64,000 nt of DNA from an uncultured Agathobacter sp. (GTDB taxonomy: Bacteria > Bacillota > Clostridia > Lachnospirales > Lachnospiraceae), in the NCBI GenBank assembly GCA_944381555.1, contig CALWLL010000056.1, positions 167,893 to 231,892 on the forward strand. The letters are read 5' to 3'. Within the stretch, counting starts at the first letter, position 1. Each line of letters starts with the position of its first letter. Shown here piece after piece: positions 18,512 to 29,517 of the stretch. The notes beneath the pieces were generated by a model. That model saw nothing but the letters and a program-made list of their open reading frames with translations. It was not told the DNA's origin and made no database searches. The position numbers were made by a program, and so were the translations under genes.

Positions 18512-19327
18512 TTATGCGTGCAGAATTGCTTCCATCATCCGGATTACACGCACATTTTCTTTGACATCATGCACCCTTACAAAACTGCATCCGCAATTTA
18601 CCGCCAGCGCAGTGGTAGCAAGCGTTCCTTCCGCCCTCTCTTCCTTCGGCAAATCAAGACTGATTCCAATTACCGATTTTTTTGAGGTTCCAAGAAGGAT
18701 CGGATATCCAAGCTGCTGCAACCGGGCAAGATGCTTCATTGCAAGAAGATTCTGTTCATATGTTTTGGCAAAACCGACACCCGGATCTAAGATAATCTTA
18801 TCATCACGAATCCCAGCCTTTAATGCCAAATCCACACACTCCCGCAAGTCCTTTAGCAAATCCGATACAAAGTTGTTGTAATCCGTATTCTCCCTGTTGT
18901 GCATAAGACAGCAGGCCACCTTTGTCTGAGCAATTACCTTTGCCATATAGGGGTCTGCTTTCAATCCCCAGATATCGTTAATCATGTCTGCCCCTGCTTT
19001 AATGGCTTCCTTTGCCACAGCACTCTTATAGGTATCTACGGAAATTGGAATCTCCAACTCCTTCTTTACTGCCTCAATCACCGGAACTACACGCTCAATC
19101 TCTTCTGCATCTGAAATTTTGGTGTATCCGGGTCTTGTAGATTCCCCTCCAATGTCAAGAATGGCGGCTCCTTCCCGCACCATCTCCTCTGCATGTAACA
19201 GCGCAGCATCAAGTTTGGAATATTTACCGCCATCTGAAAAGGAATCGGGCGTCACATTCAGTATCCCCATTACATAGGTATGTTCTTTTGTGTTAAAATC
19301 CTTGTTTCCGATTCTCACTTTATTCAC
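18512..19327 (-). CDS. folP: Dihydropteroate synthase
   Basis: 271 residues. The two signatures [13 protein letters not shown] and [10 protein letters not shown] are intact, along with [18 protein letters not shown] and the final RVHDV. It condenses p-aminobenzoate with the pterin pyrophosphate made by FolK and is the sulfonamide target. Its start overlaps the folE stop by 8 bases. Confidence 0.97.
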   Translation of the reverse strand: MNKVRIGNKDFNTKEHTYVMGILNVTPDSFSDGGKYSKLDAALLHAEEMVREGAAILDIGGESTRPGYTKISDAEEIERVVPVIEAVKKELEIPISVDTYKSAVAKEAIKAGADMINDIWGLKADPYMAKVIAQTKVACCLMHNRENTDYNNFVSDLLKDLRECVDLALKAGIRDDKIILDPGVGFAKTYEQNLLAMKHLARLQQLGYPILLGTSKKSVIGISLDLPKEERAEGTLATTALAVNCGCSFVRVHDVKENVRVIRMMEAILHA

Positions 19328-19877
19328 CTACCATTGTCAAAAATCTGTTTACCAGAGCTTCATTTTCTTCAAACGCGCCCTTCATGGAAAAAGTTACCGT
19401 CTTACTGCCCGGTTTTTTTACTCCGCGCATTGTCATACACATATGCTCTGCTTCAATCATTACTATTGCCCCTTTCGGCTGCAAATATTCCATGATGGCA
19501 TCTGCAATCTGCTCTGTCAGTTGCTCCTGAAGCTGCGGGCGTCTGGCAAATACTTCTACCGTCCGCGCCAGCTTGCTTAAGCCAACAACCTTGCCGTTTG
19601 GAATATATGCCACATGAGCCTTTCCATAAAAAGGCATAAAATGATGCTCGCAGGTAGAATAAAACACAATATCCTTTTCCATAACCATCTCGCGGTTGCT
19701 GACGGAAAAAGTCTTAGATAACGGTTCTTCCGCCGTCTGATACATTCCCGCAAAAATTTCTTCATACATTCTGGCAATACGCTCAGGCGTTTCTGCCAGA
19801 CCTTCCCTGTTTTTATCCTCGCCGATTCCTTCAAGAATCAGTTCTACGCCTTTTTTAATCTTCTCTTTATCAAACAT
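19320..19877 (-). CDS. folE: GTP cyclohydrolase I
   Basis: 185 residues. The zinc ligands are intact: Cys and His in [10 protein letters not shown] and Cys in [14 protein letters not shown]. It opens GTP to dihydroneopterin triphosphate, the first step of folate synthesis. It lies between folC and folP with translational overlap into folP. Confidence 0.98.
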   Translation of the reverse strand: MFDKEKIKKGVELILEGIGEDKNREGLAETPERIARMYEEIFAGMYQTAEEPLSKTFSVSNREMVMEKDIVFYSTCEHHFMPFYGKAHVAYIPNGKVVGLSKLARTVEVFARRPQLQEQLTEQIADAIMEYLQPKGAIVMIEAEHMCMTMRGVKKPGSKTVTFSMKGAFEENEALVNRFLTMVGE

Positions 19878-19912
19878 TTTTCTTCCTGCTTTCGCAAAAT
19901 CCTCTGGCCGGA

Positions 19913-21313
19913 TTATTCTTCCGAACCAATCTGTCTTTGATATGCTTCCTTTAGCGGACCAAGATAAGACAGGGAGCCAAAGGCCAGTACCGGTACATTC
20001 TGCTTTGTTCCCTCTTCTATTGCCCTTTTTACGGCTTCCTCCACGCTGTCACAGTATACAGCTTCTACCTGATGTCCCAAAGCCTTACTTACTGCTTCTG
20101 CTTCCCCTGCCAGCACTTTTCCATCCAGACCGCGCATATTCTGCGGTGTAATGGTATAAATCTGTCCTGCATATGGGAGCATGAGCTCTAACATTTTCTT
20201 ATGCTCTTTATCCGCTAACACACCTATTATATATATAAGGGGCTGATTTGTAAAACAATTTTCTATCGTCTTTGCCAACTGACGTGCGGCATCTTCATTA
20301 TGTGCGCCGTCAATGATAAAAAGGGGATTTTCTCCCAAAACCTCAAATCTGCCCTGCCATCTGGCATTTAATATTCCAAGTCTTTCTGCATATTCCATAT
20401 CCATCCAGCCTGCAAGGGGTGCATCCTTGTCATTCCACATCTGCATTTCATCGGAAAGCCCAAATAACAGCTTTGGCCATATGGCATCAAATACTGCAAT
20501 GGCAAGAGCCGCATTCTGCATCTGATACAAGCCGGACATGGCAGTCATATAGTTTATGCCCAGATAACTAAAGCGCAGTTCTCCCGGCTTTTGGGAAATC
20601 AGTTTAGTTCTGCTGACATAAACATCCCCAAGCGTTGTTTTGACTCCCAGTTCTTCGCCTGCTTTACAAACCTCTGCAAATCTGCGGTGCAGTACGCTTT
20701 CTGCTTCCGGCTCCTGTTCTCCCCAGAAAATGACTGCTCCGGGCTTCATTATTCCTGCTTTAATCATTGCAATTTCTTCTAAGGTTTCTCCCAAAAACTG
20801 CATATGGTCACGGCTGATTTTGGTAAATACACAGGCGATAGGGTGGTCCACAACATTCGTGGCATCCGTTTCACCGCCCATACCGGTTTCCAATAAAAAA
20901 ATATCCGGCTGCATCTTTGCAAAATACACAAATGCTAATGCTGTTTCTATTTCAAATGCCGTAGGACAGATGCCCCGGGACATCACAATGTCACAGGCTT
21001 TTTTTACCTGTGACATAGCTTGTGCATATTCTTCTTCTGTTATATTTCTCCCATCATACTGCCAGCATTCCAGCGGATGAAAGACAGCAGGAGAACAGTA
21101 TCTTCCTGCTTTAAATCCGGCTTCTTTGCAAATGGATGAAAAATAAGCACCAAATGACCCTTTTCCATTGGTTCCTGCAATATGAATCGTGCGGATATGA
21201 TTCTGCGGATTTTGCAGTTCATCCATCAGCGCCTTCATATTGGCAAGACCAAGCACACTGCCTCTGCTTTTGCTTTGTTCCACAAATTTTCGTGCTTCCT
21301 CGTAAGTCAACAT
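19913..21313 (-). CDS. folC: Folylpolyglutamate / dihydrofolate synthase
   Basis: Mur-ligase-type enzyme that adds glutamate to dihydropteroate and folates. The P-loop is GTNGKGSFG and a second block is DGAHNEDA. The start at 21313 (MLTYEEAR) is chosen because GGGAGG lies directly upstream; a TTG one codon later would have even better spacing, and an earlier ATG at 21343 lacks a site. The result is 466 residues. It is the first folate gene, 45 bases after the topoisomerase A gene, so it may share that transcript. Confidence 0.95.
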   Translation of the reverse strand: MLTYEEARKFVEQSKSRGSVLGLANMKALMDELQNPQNHIRTIHIAGTNGKGSFGAYFSSICKEAGFKAGRYCSPAVFHPLECWQYDGRNITEEEYAQAMSQVKKACDIVMSRGICPTAFEIETALAFVYFAKMQPDIFLLETGMGGETDATNVVDHPIACVFTKISRDHMQFLGETLEEIAMIKAGIMKPGAVIFWGEQEPEAESVLHRRFAEVCKAGEELGVKTTLGDVYVSRTKLISQKPGELRFSYLGINYMTAMSGLYQMQNAALAIAVFDAIWPKLLFGLSDEMQMWNDKDAPLAGWMDMEYAERLGILNARWQGRFEVLGENPLFIIDGAHNEDAARQLAKTIENCFTNQPLIYIIGVLADKEHKKMLELMLPYAGQIYTITPQNMRGLDGKVLAGEAEAVSKALGHQVEAVYCDSVEEAVKRAIEEGTKQNVPVLAFGSLSYLGPLKEAYQRQIGSEE

Positions 21314-21358
21314 AGTTCCTCCCGCAAGTTTCATGCCCAGCATGAAACACAGACATAT

Positions 21359-23605
21359 TTAGCGTTTCACACCTTTTGTATCCCGGTTGCCGATATGAAG
21401 ACGGTTGAGTGCAAGCTCTTTTCCTTTTACTTCAAGGATTTCATTCTCGCCATCTCCAAGGATATAGATGTTTTTAAGTTCATCTCCCTTGTCTAACTTC
21501 ATGCCGCGAACCCCCACCGCAGTCTTTTTCTTTTCCGGGATAGCTGCACAATCAATGCGCAAAAATACTTCTTTTTCCGAACGCATTACCATAGTTTCTC
21601 CGCCCTGCAATGCGTGTACTGCCAGTACTTCATCGCCATCTGCCAGTTTGGTTGCCGCAGTAGTCTTCTTGGCAACGACAAACTCGCTGCCTCCTACGAG
21701 CTTAACCATGCCCTGCTTCGTCCCGAATACCATCCTGCCTGAGGCAACCGACTGCAGGCTCGCAAGGTAGATATAGTTTTCTGTTTTACTATCGTAATTG
21801 CTTATATTGTCAATTGGAGTACCTTTGTCCTTCAGACGCCCTGCCGGCAAATCCTGCACCTTCATCAGGTGCATCTGCCCTGTATTTGTGAAAATACAGA
21901 TCTTATCCGTATTCTTACAGGTAAATACATATCTGTTTTCGGCATCTGCCGTTTCTTTGTTTCTCTCGTAGACAGACACATCAATGGTCTTTGCATATCC
22001 GAAGCGGTCCATTAAGAATACGACATCTTTTTCTTCCATTGGCTTTTCTTCCACAACCGCTTCCGCCAAGTTGTCAATAACTGTCTTACGCGGCTTTGCA
22101 TATTCTTTCTTAAAAGCGCTCAATTCTTTCATAATCAGCTTTGCCATTGAAGAACGATGTGAAAGTAAATCCTCGTAAAAAGCGATTTTTTCCAATGTTT
22201 CATTGTGTTCCTTCATCAGGGCGTCAATTTCTAAGCCAATCAATTTATATAAACGCATTTCTAAGATAGCATTTGCCTGACGTTCGGTAAAACGAAGCTG
22301 TTTTGCCATTTTCTCTGATTCTTTGGATTTTAATTTGATGTTGGATATATCACCTGTGGTCAGACATTTTTCCGCGTCTTTTCGATTGGCACATCCGCGA
22401 AGGATTTCAATAATCAAATCGATAACATTGCACGCTTCGATTAAGCCTTCCTGAATTTCTTTTTTATCTAATTCTTTTGCAAGAAGCGTTTTGTACTTTC
22501 TGGTAGCAATTTCATACTGGAAGTTTATGTGATGACGGATAATGGAGATAAGTCCCATCGTTTCCGGTCTTCCGTCCGCTACTGCCAGCATATTTACACC
22601 AAAGGTATCTTCTAATTTTGTCTTTTTATAAAGGAGGTTTTTAAGCGCTTCTACATTTGCGCCTTTTTTTAATTCCAGTACGATACGGATTCCTTCCTTG
22701 GAAGACTGATTTGTAATATCGACAATATCACTTGTCTTCTTTGTTTCCACTAACGCGGCCACGTCTAAGAGAAATTTGCCGATATTGGCGCCAATCATCG
22801 TATATGGAATCTCGGTGATAACTAAATTCTCCTTGCCGCCTTTTGCTTTTCCTATTTCTATTTTGCCCCGGATTTTGATTTTGCCCATACCGGTCTCGTA
22901 TATGGATAACAATTCATCTTTGTTGGCAACAATACCGCCGGTTGGAAAATCAGGTCCCGTAATGTACTGCATCAGTTCTTCCGTAGTAATATCCGGATTC
23001 TTCATATAAGCAATGACGCCATCTATCACTTCTCCAAAGTTATGCGGCGGAATACTGGTTGCCATACCTACCGCAATTCCTTCTGCACCATTGATAAGCA
23101 GGTTTGGCACTTTTACCGGAAGCACAAGCGGTTCTTTTTCCGTTTCATCAAAGTTTGGTCCGAAATCCACAACGTCTTTATCCAAATCCGCAAGGTATGC
23201 TTCCTGCGTTACCTTCTGAAGACGCGCTTCCGTATAACGCATGGCAGCGGCGCCGTCACCCTCAATGGAGCCAAAGTTTCCATGTCCGTCAATGAGCGGA
23301 AGTCCTTTTTTAAAATCCTGTGCCATCACTACGAGTGCTTCATAAATGGAGGAATCTCCATGTGGGTGATATTTACCCATAGTATCGCCGACAATACGCG
23401 CACTTTTCCTATGCGGTCTGTCGTATTTTACACCCAGTTCTGACATATCGTACAATACACGTCTTTGTACCGGCTTTAAACCGTCACGCACATCCGGAAG
23501 TGCGCGGGCAATGATTACGCTCATCGCATAATCAATATATGATTTCTGCATCAGCTCCGAGTACTCGGTGCGGATGATGTTATTATCTTGCATCATATTT
23601 TGCAT
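21359..23605 (-). CDS. parC: Type IIA DNA topoisomerase, A subunit (topo IV ParC-like)
   Basis: 748 residues. The catalytic tyrosine is in [10 protein letters not shown], preceded by the quinolone-region block [15 protein letters not shown]. The C-terminal beta-propeller repeats are present, but I see no canonical GyrA box (Q-R-R-G-G-R/K-G); the nearest is the weak AGRLKDKG. That points to a decatenating topo IV-like rather than a supercoiling enzyme. It follows its B subunit by 31 bases. Many databases label this pair gyrase/topo IV without deciding. Confidence 0.88.
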   Translation of the reverse strand: MQNMMQDNNIIRTEYSELMQKSYIDYAMSVIIARALPDVRDGLKPVQRRVLYDMSELGVKYDRPHRKSARIVGDTMGKYHPHGDSSIYEALVVMAQDFKKGLPLIDGHGNFGSIEGDGAAAMRYTEARLQKVTQEAYLADLDKDVVDFGPNFDETEKEPLVLPVKVPNLLINGAEGIAVGMATSIPPHNFGEVIDGVIAYMKNPDITTEELMQYITGPDFPTGGIVANKDELLSIYETGMGKIKIRGKIEIGKAKGGKENLVITEIPYTMIGANIGKFLLDVAALVETKKTSDIVDITNQSSKEGIRIVLELKKGANVEALKNLLYKKTKLEDTFGVNMLAVADGRPETMGLISIIRHHINFQYEIATRKYKTLLAKELDKKEIQEGLIEACNVIDLIIEILRGCANRKDAEKCLTTGDISNIKLKSKESEKMAKQLRFTERQANAILEMRLYKLIGLEIDALMKEHNETLEKIAFYEDLLSHRSSMAKLIMKELSAFKKEYAKPRKTVIDNLAEAVVEEKPMEEKDVVFLMDRFGYAKTIDVSVYERNKETADAENRYVFTCKNTDKICIFTNTGQMHLMKVQDLPAGRLKDKGTPIDNISNYDSKTENYIYLASLQSVASGRMVFGTKQGMVKLVGGSEFVVAKKTTAATKLADGDEVLAVHALQGGETMVMRSEKEVFLRIDCAAIPEKKKTAVGVRGMKLDKGDELKNIYILGDGENEILEVKGKELALNRLHIGNRDTKGVKR

Positions 23606-23636
23606 GTTCTTATCCTCTTCTTATTTCTGCTGCGTC

Positions 23637-25559
23637 TTAAATATCCAAATCTGCATCATGCGCATGCTCATGGATAAATGCTCTCCGCGGTGAAACATCC
23701 GTACCCATAAGCATTGCCGTAACATCAGATGCCATACGGCCATCTTCAATTTCCACACGCTTTAACATTCTTGTTTCCGGATTAAGGGTAGTTTCCCATA
23801 ACTGCTCCGCATCCATTTCACCAAGACCTTTATATCTCTGCAATGTAAAGTTTCCTGTATGCGTACGTCTGTATTTCTCTAATGCCGCGTCGTCATAGAG
23901 ATATTCCTCCTCCCCTTTGGACGGAATCACCTTATAAAGCGGCGGCATTGCCACATAGACATGACCTTCAAAAATAAGCTCCGGCATAAAACGATAGAAC
24001 AATGTCAAAAGCAAGGTTGAGATATGAGCACCGTCAACATCCGCATCTGCCATAATAATAATTTTATCATAACGAAGCTTGGTAATATCAAAGTCATTGC
24101 CGTATCCTTCGGAAAATCCACAGCCAAAGGCATTTATCATGGTTTTGATTTCTGCATTGGCTAAAACCTTATCAATACTGGCTTTTTCCACGTTAAGGAT
24201 CTTACCGCGGATAGGCATAATTGCCTGATACATACGGTTCCGCGCCATTTTTGCAGAACCGCCTGCGGAATCTCCCTCTACGATAAAGATTTCACATTTC
24301 GAAGCATCACGGCTTTCACAGTTTGCAAGCTTTCCGTTTGAGTCAAAAGAAAATTTCTGCTTGGTTAAGAGGTTTGTCTTTGCTTTCTCTTCTGTTTTGC
24401 GAATCTTTGCTGCTTTTTCCGCACAGGAAATCACAGCTTTTAAAGTCTCTAAGTTCTTATCAAAATACAACTGCATTTCATCCGCAGTAACCTTAGATGT
24501 TACGCGGGAGGCATCCGGATTATCCAGCTTTGTCTTAGTCTGTCCTTCAAAACGTGGGTCAGGATGCTTAATGGATACCACGGCTGTCATACCATTGCGC
24601 ACATCTGCGCCGGTAAAATTAACATCCTTTTCTTTTAAAATTCCAAGTTCTCTTGCATACGCATTGATAATGGTTGTCATGGCTGTCTTATATCCGGTAA
24701 TGTGCGTACCGCCTTCTGCATTGTAGATATTGTTACAGAAACCAAGGATGTTTTCGTGAAATTCATTGGTATACTGGATTGCCGCTTCTACCGTAATCCC
24801 TTCACTTTCTCCTTTGAAATAGATGACCTCATGCAGAGTTTCCAGATTCTTGTTTAAATCCTTAACAAACCCTATTATTCCATCCGGTTCATGATACTCA
24901 ATGTGTTCGATTTCATCCTTGCGACGGTCCTCATAAATAATCGTAAGCTTCGGATTTAAGTATGCCGTTTCATGCATACGGCTCTTTACATCCTCTTCTT
25001 TAAAATAAGTCTTTTCAAAGATTTCCGGGTCTGGGAGAAAGTTAATCTTCGTACCGGTTTTCTTTGTTTTTGCAATCTTAGGGAGAAGTCCGTTTTCGAG
25101 TTTTACGGTTGGATTGCCTCTCTCATAGCGGTCATGATGCACAAATCCCTCCCGGCTGATTTCTACGTCCATATAAGCAGACAACGCATTAACTACGGAA
25201 GAGCCTACCCCGTGAAGGCCGCCGCTGGTCTTATATACGGAGTCGTCAAACTTACCGCCTGCATGTAATGTAGAAAATACAATACGCGCTGCCGATACCC
25301 CTTTTGCGTGCATCCCTACCGGAATGCCGCGCCCATTATCCTCAACGGTACAAGAACCGTCTTTTTCCAAAGTTACCCAGATTGTATCACACTCTCCTGC
25401 GAGATGCTCGTCTACGGAGTTATCTACAATTTCATAAATCAGATGGTTTAAGCCCTTGCGGGAAACACTGCCGATATACATACCAGGGCGTTTACGAACC
25501 GCCTCAAGGCCCTCCAATATGGAAATACTGCTCTCATCGTATGTTACCTTCTTTGCCAT
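23637..25559 (-). CDS. parE: Type IIA DNA topoisomerase, B subunit (ParE/GyrB-like)
   Basis: 640 residues: GHKL ATPase domain with EIVDNSVDEHLAG and DNGRGIPVG, transducer domain, then TOPRIM with IVEGDSAGGSA and ADADVDGAHI, and the closing YKGLGEMDAEQLWETT. It supplies ATP-driven gate closing for the A subunit encoded just downstream. Length fits both ParE and short GyrB; paired with a box-less A subunit, topo IV is favoured. Confidence 0.88.
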   Translation of the reverse strand: MAKKVTYDESSISILEGLEAVRKRPGMYIGSVSRKGLNHLIYEIVDNSVDEHLAGECDTIWVTLEKDGSCTVEDNGRGIPVGMHAKGVSAARIVFSTLHAGGKFDDSVYKTSGGLHGVGSSVVNALSAYMDVEISREGFVHHDRYERGNPTVKLENGLLPKIAKTKKTGTKINFLPDPEIFEKTYFKEEDVKSRMHETAYLNPKLTIIYEDRRKDEIEHIEYHEPDGIIGFVKDLNKNLETLHEVIYFKGESEGITVEAAIQYTNEFHENILGFCNNIYNAEGGTHITGYKTAMTTIINAYARELGILKEKDVNFTGADVRNGMTAVVSIKHPDPRFEGQTKTKLDNPDASRVTSKVTADEMQLYFDKNLETLKAVISCAEKAAKIRKTEEKAKTNLLTKQKFSFDSNGKLANCESRDASKCEIFIVEGDSAGGSAKMARNRMYQAIMPIRGKILNVEKASIDKVLANAEIKTMINAFGCGFSEGYGNDFDITKLRYDKIIIMADADVDGAHISTLLLTLFYRFMPELIFEGHVYVAMPPLYKVIPSKGEEEYLYDDAALEKYRRTHTGNFTLQRYKGLGEMDAEQLWETTLNPETRMLKRVEIEDGRMASDVTAMLMGTDVSPRRAFIHEHAHDADLDI

Positions 25560-25597
25560 TATAATTGTTCCTCTTTCTCAAAAGTTATTTTGTCTTA

Positions 25598-26686
25598 TTA
25601 ATTACGCGTATCCTTCATATGTGCCAAAACCATTATGGCGATACGGAAAGTCATAGCATCATCAAAGCTTCTGATATCAAGCCCGATTGCTTTTTCAATG
25701 CGCTCTAATCTATATACCAATGTATTTCTATGTACATATAATTGTCTTGCTGTCTCAGAAATATTTAAATTATTCTCGAAAAATTTCTGAATCGTGGACA
25801 TGGCTTCCTCGTCTTCTAAAATATCCGGAGTTGTATCGCCGAATACTTCTTTGATAAACATATCGCACAAGCTCATCGGAAGCTGATAGATTAAACGTCC
25901 AATACCAAGCTTTCCATAAGAAATGGTATCCATGCCTGCATAAAACACCTTGCCTACTTCAAGCGCCATCTTTGCCTCCTGATAAGACTGCGCAATATCC
26001 GGAATCTGTACTACCACATTTCCATAGCCCACACGAACCTTAACCATAGCCTCCATGTGGAGATTGTCCACAAGACTGCTTGCAATTCCTTCCAATTCTG
26101 CTTCCATGCCGTCCTTTTCAATATAAGACACATCTTTTACTAAAACCACACTATGCTCGTCCACACTTGTCACAAAATCCCCAGATTTTAAATCGGACAG
26201 ATTTTTCACACATTCCATTACCGTATCGGTATTCTTATTTCCGGTGTCAATCACAAAGGTCACACGCGGCTTTGCCTCAATATGAAGTCTTTTTGCCCTG
26301 CCATATAAATCCACCGTAAGCAAATTGCCTAATAATACGTTTTGAATGAAATTGTTGCGGTCATAACCCTCCGCTTTGCTTAAGATGAGCGTGCGAATCT
26401 GGCAAACAGCCATCTGCCCGATTACAAAAGAGTTCTCCGCAAAGCCGTCCGTCACCAGAACATACTCTGTACTATGTTCAATATCAATCTTATAAAACTG
26501 GTAAGACATATAGATTTGCTGTTTGGCTTCCGAAACAGCAAAATCACTGACTACTTTCTCAAGTCTTGCGTCTACTTTCATCGTCGTTGCAACAAGCTTA
26601 CCGTTTATCTGAAAAAGAGCCAGCTCCAGTTTTGTAATTTCCTTTATTTCATTCAGTGTGTTTAGTATTTTTTGTGCAGAAATCAT
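25598..26686 (-). CDS. CdaR/PucR-type transcriptional regulator
   Basis: 362 residues. The C-terminal helix-turn-helix, about 55 residues with LNISETARQLYVHRNTLVYRL, is typical of the PucR/CdaR family of sugar-acid, purine and amino-acid responsive regulators. The N-terminal 300 residues should hold a sensory domain and a GGDEF-like middle, but I recognise no ligand motif. It lies between the topoisomerase genes and an orphan sugar-transport ATPase. GGGGG lies 4 bases before the ATG, right after the terminator of that ATPase gene. Confidence 0.85.
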   Translation of the reverse strand: MISAQKILNTLNEIKEITKLELALFQINGKLVATTMKVDARLEKVVSDFAVSEAKQQIYMSYQFYKIDIEHSTEYVLVTDGFAENSFVIGQMAVCQIRTLILSKAEGYDRNNFIQNVLLGNLLTVDLYGRAKRLHIEAKPRVTFVIDTGNKNTDTVMECVKNLSDLKSGDFVTSVDEHSVVLVKDVSYIEKDGMEAELEGIASSLVDNLHMEAMVKVRVGYGNVVVQIPDIAQSYQEAKMALEVGKVFYAGMDTISYGKLGIGRLIYQLPMSLCDMFIKEVFGDTTPDILEDEEAMSTIQKFFENNLNISETARQLYVHRNTLVYRLERIEKAIGLDIRSFDDAMTFRIAIMVLAHMKDTRN

Positions 26687-26699
26687 GTTTCCCCCTCGT

Positions 26700-26731
26700 A
26701 AAAAGACAGGGTGTAAATTTTACACCCTGTC
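26700..26731 (-). terminator. Intrinsic terminator of the msmK-like gene
   Basis: Minus strand hairpin with 13-base arms (GACAGGGTGTAAA / TTTACACCCTGTC, 26705-26731) followed by five T. The next gene's ribosome-binding site starts a few bases later. Confidence 0.9.
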
Positions 26732-26761
26732 AGAAATTTACAACTATTTAATTTTACCGAA

Positions 26762-27868
26762 TTAGTTTGTAATTGTCAATTCAGTCTCTTTGTCGAATAC
26801 GTGGATTTTATTAACATCAAAAGCAAGTTTGATGTGATCGCCGTAACGGGCAGGTGTGTCAGCAGATACTCTTGCTGTCATGTTAGCGCCTGCTAATGTG
26901 TAGTATAATAATACTTCAGCACCCAATAATTCATATCCTGTTACATCAGATTCTACATTTGCACCTTTCGCAAGAGCATCTGCGGAATCACTGATATCTT
27001 CCGGTCTGATACCTAACACAACTTTCTTGCCATTGTAGTTTCCTTCGATTAATTTCTTAGCTTTTGCTTCTGGTAATTCTACAGAAAATTCGCCGAATTT
27101 CAAGGAAACCTTAGAGCCTTCGATCACACATTCTGCATCGATGAAGTTCATCTGTGGTGAACCGATGAAGCCTGCAACGAATAAGTTGTTTGGCTGGTTG
27201 TATAGCTTCTGTGGTGAATCCACCTGCATGATAACACCGTCTTTTAATACAACGATTCTTGTACCAAGCGTCATAGCTTCTGTCTGGTCATGTGTTACAT
27301 AGATGATTGTAGCACCTAATCTGTTATGTAAAGAAGCAATCTCCGCTCTCATCTGTACACGAAGTTTTGCATCAAGGTTTGATAAAGGTTCGTCCATAAG
27401 GAATACTTTTGGATTACGAACGATAGCACGACCCATAGCAACACGCTGTCTCTGACCACCGGACAAAGCCTTTGGTTTACGGTCTAATAATTTCTCAAGA
27501 TCAAGGATTCTTGCTGCTTCTTCTACTTTTGCTTTAATCTGATCCTTTGGTACTTTTCTTAATTTAAGACCGAAAGCCATATTATCAAATACTGTCATAT
27601 GCGGATATAATGCGTAATTCTGAAATACCATTGCGATATCTCTGTCTTTCGGTTCTACGTCATTCATGATTTTTCCATCGATTCTTAATTCACCGGATGT
27701 AATTTCTTCCAAACCAGCAATCATACGAAGTGTTGTAGATTTACCACATCCTGAAGGTCCTACGAAGATGATAAATTCTTTGTCTTCTACTTCAAGATTG
27801 AAATCTTTAACTGCTTCAAAACCGTTTTCGTAAACTTTGCAAATGTTCTTTAATGATAAACTTGCCAT
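26762..27868 (-). CDS. msmK: ABC sugar importer ATPase (MsmK/UgpC type)
   Basis: 368 residues. Walker A GPSGCGKST, signature LSGGQRQRV and Walker B VFLMDEPLSNLDAKLR are intact; the C-terminal 130 residues are the TOBE/OB regulatory domain of the MalK branch. No permease or binding-protein gene is adjacent, so it is probably a shared ATPase serving several carbohydrate importers, as shown for MsmK in streptococci. It has its own promoter and terminator. Confidence 0.92.
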   Translation of the reverse strand: MASLSLKNICKVYENGFEAVKDFNLEVEDKEFIIFVGPSGCGKSTTLRMIAGLEEITSGELRIDGKIMNDVEPKDRDIAMVFQNYALYPHMTVFDNMAFGLKLRKVPKDQIKAKVEEAARILDLEKLLDRKPKALSGGQRQRVAMGRAIVRNPKVFLMDEPLSNLDAKLRVQMRAEIASLHNRLGATIIYVTHDQTEAMTLGTRIVVLKDGVIMQVDSPQKLYNQPNNLFVAGFIGSPQMNFIDAECVIEGSKVSLKFGEFSVELPEAKAKKLIEGNYNGKKVVLGIRPEDISDSADALAKGANVESDVTGYELLGAEVLLYYTLAGANMTARVSADTPARYGDHIKLAFDVNKIHVFDKETELTITN

Positions 27869-27913
27869 TTCTTAATTCCTCCTGTATACAAAAAGAGTTT
27901 CCTGTGAACTCTT

Positions 27914-27943
27914 ACTATAGCTATCCTATCCTAAAACTGGCAA
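27914..27943 (-). promoter_or_regulatory. Promoter of the msmK-like gene
   Basis: Minus strand TTGCCA (27938-27943), 18-base spacer, TATAGT (27914-27919). Confidence 0.65.
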
Positions 27944-27956
27944 AAAAGCCATTGGC

Positions 27957-27990
27957 AAAATGACAAGGATTTCACAAATCTATTGTCATA
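27957..27990 (-). terminator. Probable terminator of dut
   Basis: Minus strand hairpin ATGACAATAGATTT / AAATCCTTGTCAT with one bulge, followed by TTTTG. The T-run is short, so strength is uncertain. Confidence 0.55.
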
Positions 27991-28010
27991 TTGACGAAAT
28001 GGCTTCTGTT

Positions 28011-28445
28011 CTAATTTTTCCCAGTCGTTCCAAACCCGCCCCTGCTGTCATTTCCAAGGTGCTTTACCTCTTCAAACACAATCTTAGGCTGGTTTTCCAC
28101 GATGCGAAACTGCGCGATTCTGTCATTGACATGGATAACGGTATCACGGGTTGCATACACCGGCATCCGCCACATATCCTCATCCCCACAGTATGTATTA
28201 TCCACAATCCCGATACTGTTGGTCTGGATAATCCCCCATGTCTTAAAAGTGGAACTTCTTGGCGCGAGGTGTCCTTCATATCCCTTTGGAAGCTCCATAG
28301 CTACGCCAAGCGGAATCAATTTAAAATCGCCCGCCTTTAACTCTACTTCCTCTGAAGCGCGAAGGTCAATCCAGTCCGATTTTCCATCGATATAATCCAA
28401 TTTTTCGATTTTATCCGTAAAATATTTAATGCGAATTGTTTCCAT
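28011..28445 (-). CDS. dut: dUTP diphosphatase
   Basis: Hydrolyses dUTP to dUMP and pyrophosphate. The five trimeric-dUTPase motifs are visible, including APRSSTF, the catalytic Asp in GIVDNTYCG and the C-terminal RGGFGTTG. 144 residues with the start at 28445 (METIRI), chosen because GGAG lies 5 bases upstream; an in-frame ATG ten codons earlier has no site. Confidence 0.95.
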   Translation of the reverse strand: METIRIKYFTDKIEKLDYIDGKSDWIDLRASEEVELKAGDFKLIPLGVAMELPKGYEGHLAPRSSTFKTWGIIQTNSIGIVDNTYCGDEDMWRMPVYATRDTVIHVNDRIAQFRIVENQPKIVFEEVKHLGNDSRGGFGTTGKN

Positions 28446-28497
28446 CTTTTCTCCACTATTCCAAGTTTTCTGCAAATGTATAATTTTGTATCAGCTT

Positions 28498-29517
28498 TTA
28501 ATTTTGCACGTTCCAGTCTAAAGCCGCATGTTCGATACGCTTATCACGAAGCATAAGGTCTGTCACAGCATCCTTTGCGGATTTTCCATCAAACAATACC
28601 ATGTTTACCTGCTCAATAATCGGCATGGTTACATTATATTTTTTTGCAAGGGCTAATGCTGCTTTTGCAGAATATACGCCTTCTACCACCATCTTAACCT
28701 CTTTTGTTGCTTCTTCCATGCTCATGCCCTGTCCCATCAGCATTCCGGCTTTACGGTTACGGCTGTGTTTGCTCTGACAGGTTACAATCAAATCGCCCAT
28801 ACCGGTAAGGCCAGTCAAGGTTTCTGCTTTGGCGCCCATAGCCACTGCAAGGCGTGTAATCTCTGAAATTCCTCTTGTAATCAGCGCGGCCTTTGTGTTA
28901 TCTCCATATCCCAGACCGTCTGCCATACCTGCGGCAAGTGCAATCACATTCTTAAGCGAGCCTCCTAATTCTATCCCCAGTACGTCCGGGCTGGTGTAAA
29001 CCCGAAAAGATTCGTTCATAAAAGCATCCTGAACAAACTCTGCTGTTCTTTGGGTTTTTGCACCGGCTACTACCGTAGTCGGAAGCCCGGTTCCAACCTC
29101 TTCCGCATGAGAAGGACCTGATAAAACGCATACGTCAGCAGCAGGAATTTCAGCCTCTACAACTTCTGTGATCGTCATAAGCGTCTCTTCCTCAATTCCT
29201 TTTGCCACACAGACTATCTTCTGGTCTTTTGCAACATACGGCGCCATGCTCTTTGCAGTGCTTCTTGTAAAAACAGAAGGTACTGCCAGTACAAGCATAT
29301 CTTTTCCAATAATTGTTTCTTCCAGATTACAGGTAAAGTCCACATTTTCCGAAAGTTTCACACCCGGAAGCTTATCCAGACATTCTCTGTGTTCTTTTAA
29401 CATCGCAATCTCATCTTCGATAATGGACCATATTGTTATCTTATGCCCATTATTTGAAAGGTTCTTTGCAAGAGCAATTCCCCAGCTTCCTGCCCCGATA
29501 ATTCCAACCGTTCTCAT
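28498..29517 (-). CDS. gpsA: Glycerol-3-phosphate dehydrogenase (NAD(P)+)
   Basis: 339 residues, full length. The Rossmann loop GAGSWGIALA is at residues 7-16, and the catalytic lysine is in ELGGSLKNVIALAAG. It reduces dihydroxyacetone phosphate to glycerol-3-phosphate for phospholipid synthesis. Its start overlaps the plsY stop by 4 bases, so the two consecutive lipid steps are translationally coupled. Confidence 0.98.
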   Translation of the reverse strand: MRTVGIIGAGSWGIALAKNLSNNGHKITIWSIIEDEIAMLKEHRECLDKLPGVKLSENVDFTCNLEETIIGKDMLVLAVPSVFTRSTAKSMAPYVAKDQKIVCVAKGIEEETLMTITEVVEAEIPAADVCVLSGPSHAEEVGTGLPTTVVAGAKTQRTAEFVQDAFMNESFRVYTSPDVLGIELGGSLKNVIALAAGMADGLGYGDNTKAALITRGISEITRLAVAMGAKAETLTGLTGMGDLIVTCQSKHSRNRKAGMLMGQGMSMEEATKEVKMVVEGVYSAKAALALAKKYNVTMPIIEQVNMVLFDGKSAKDAVTDLMLRDKRIEHAALDWNVQN

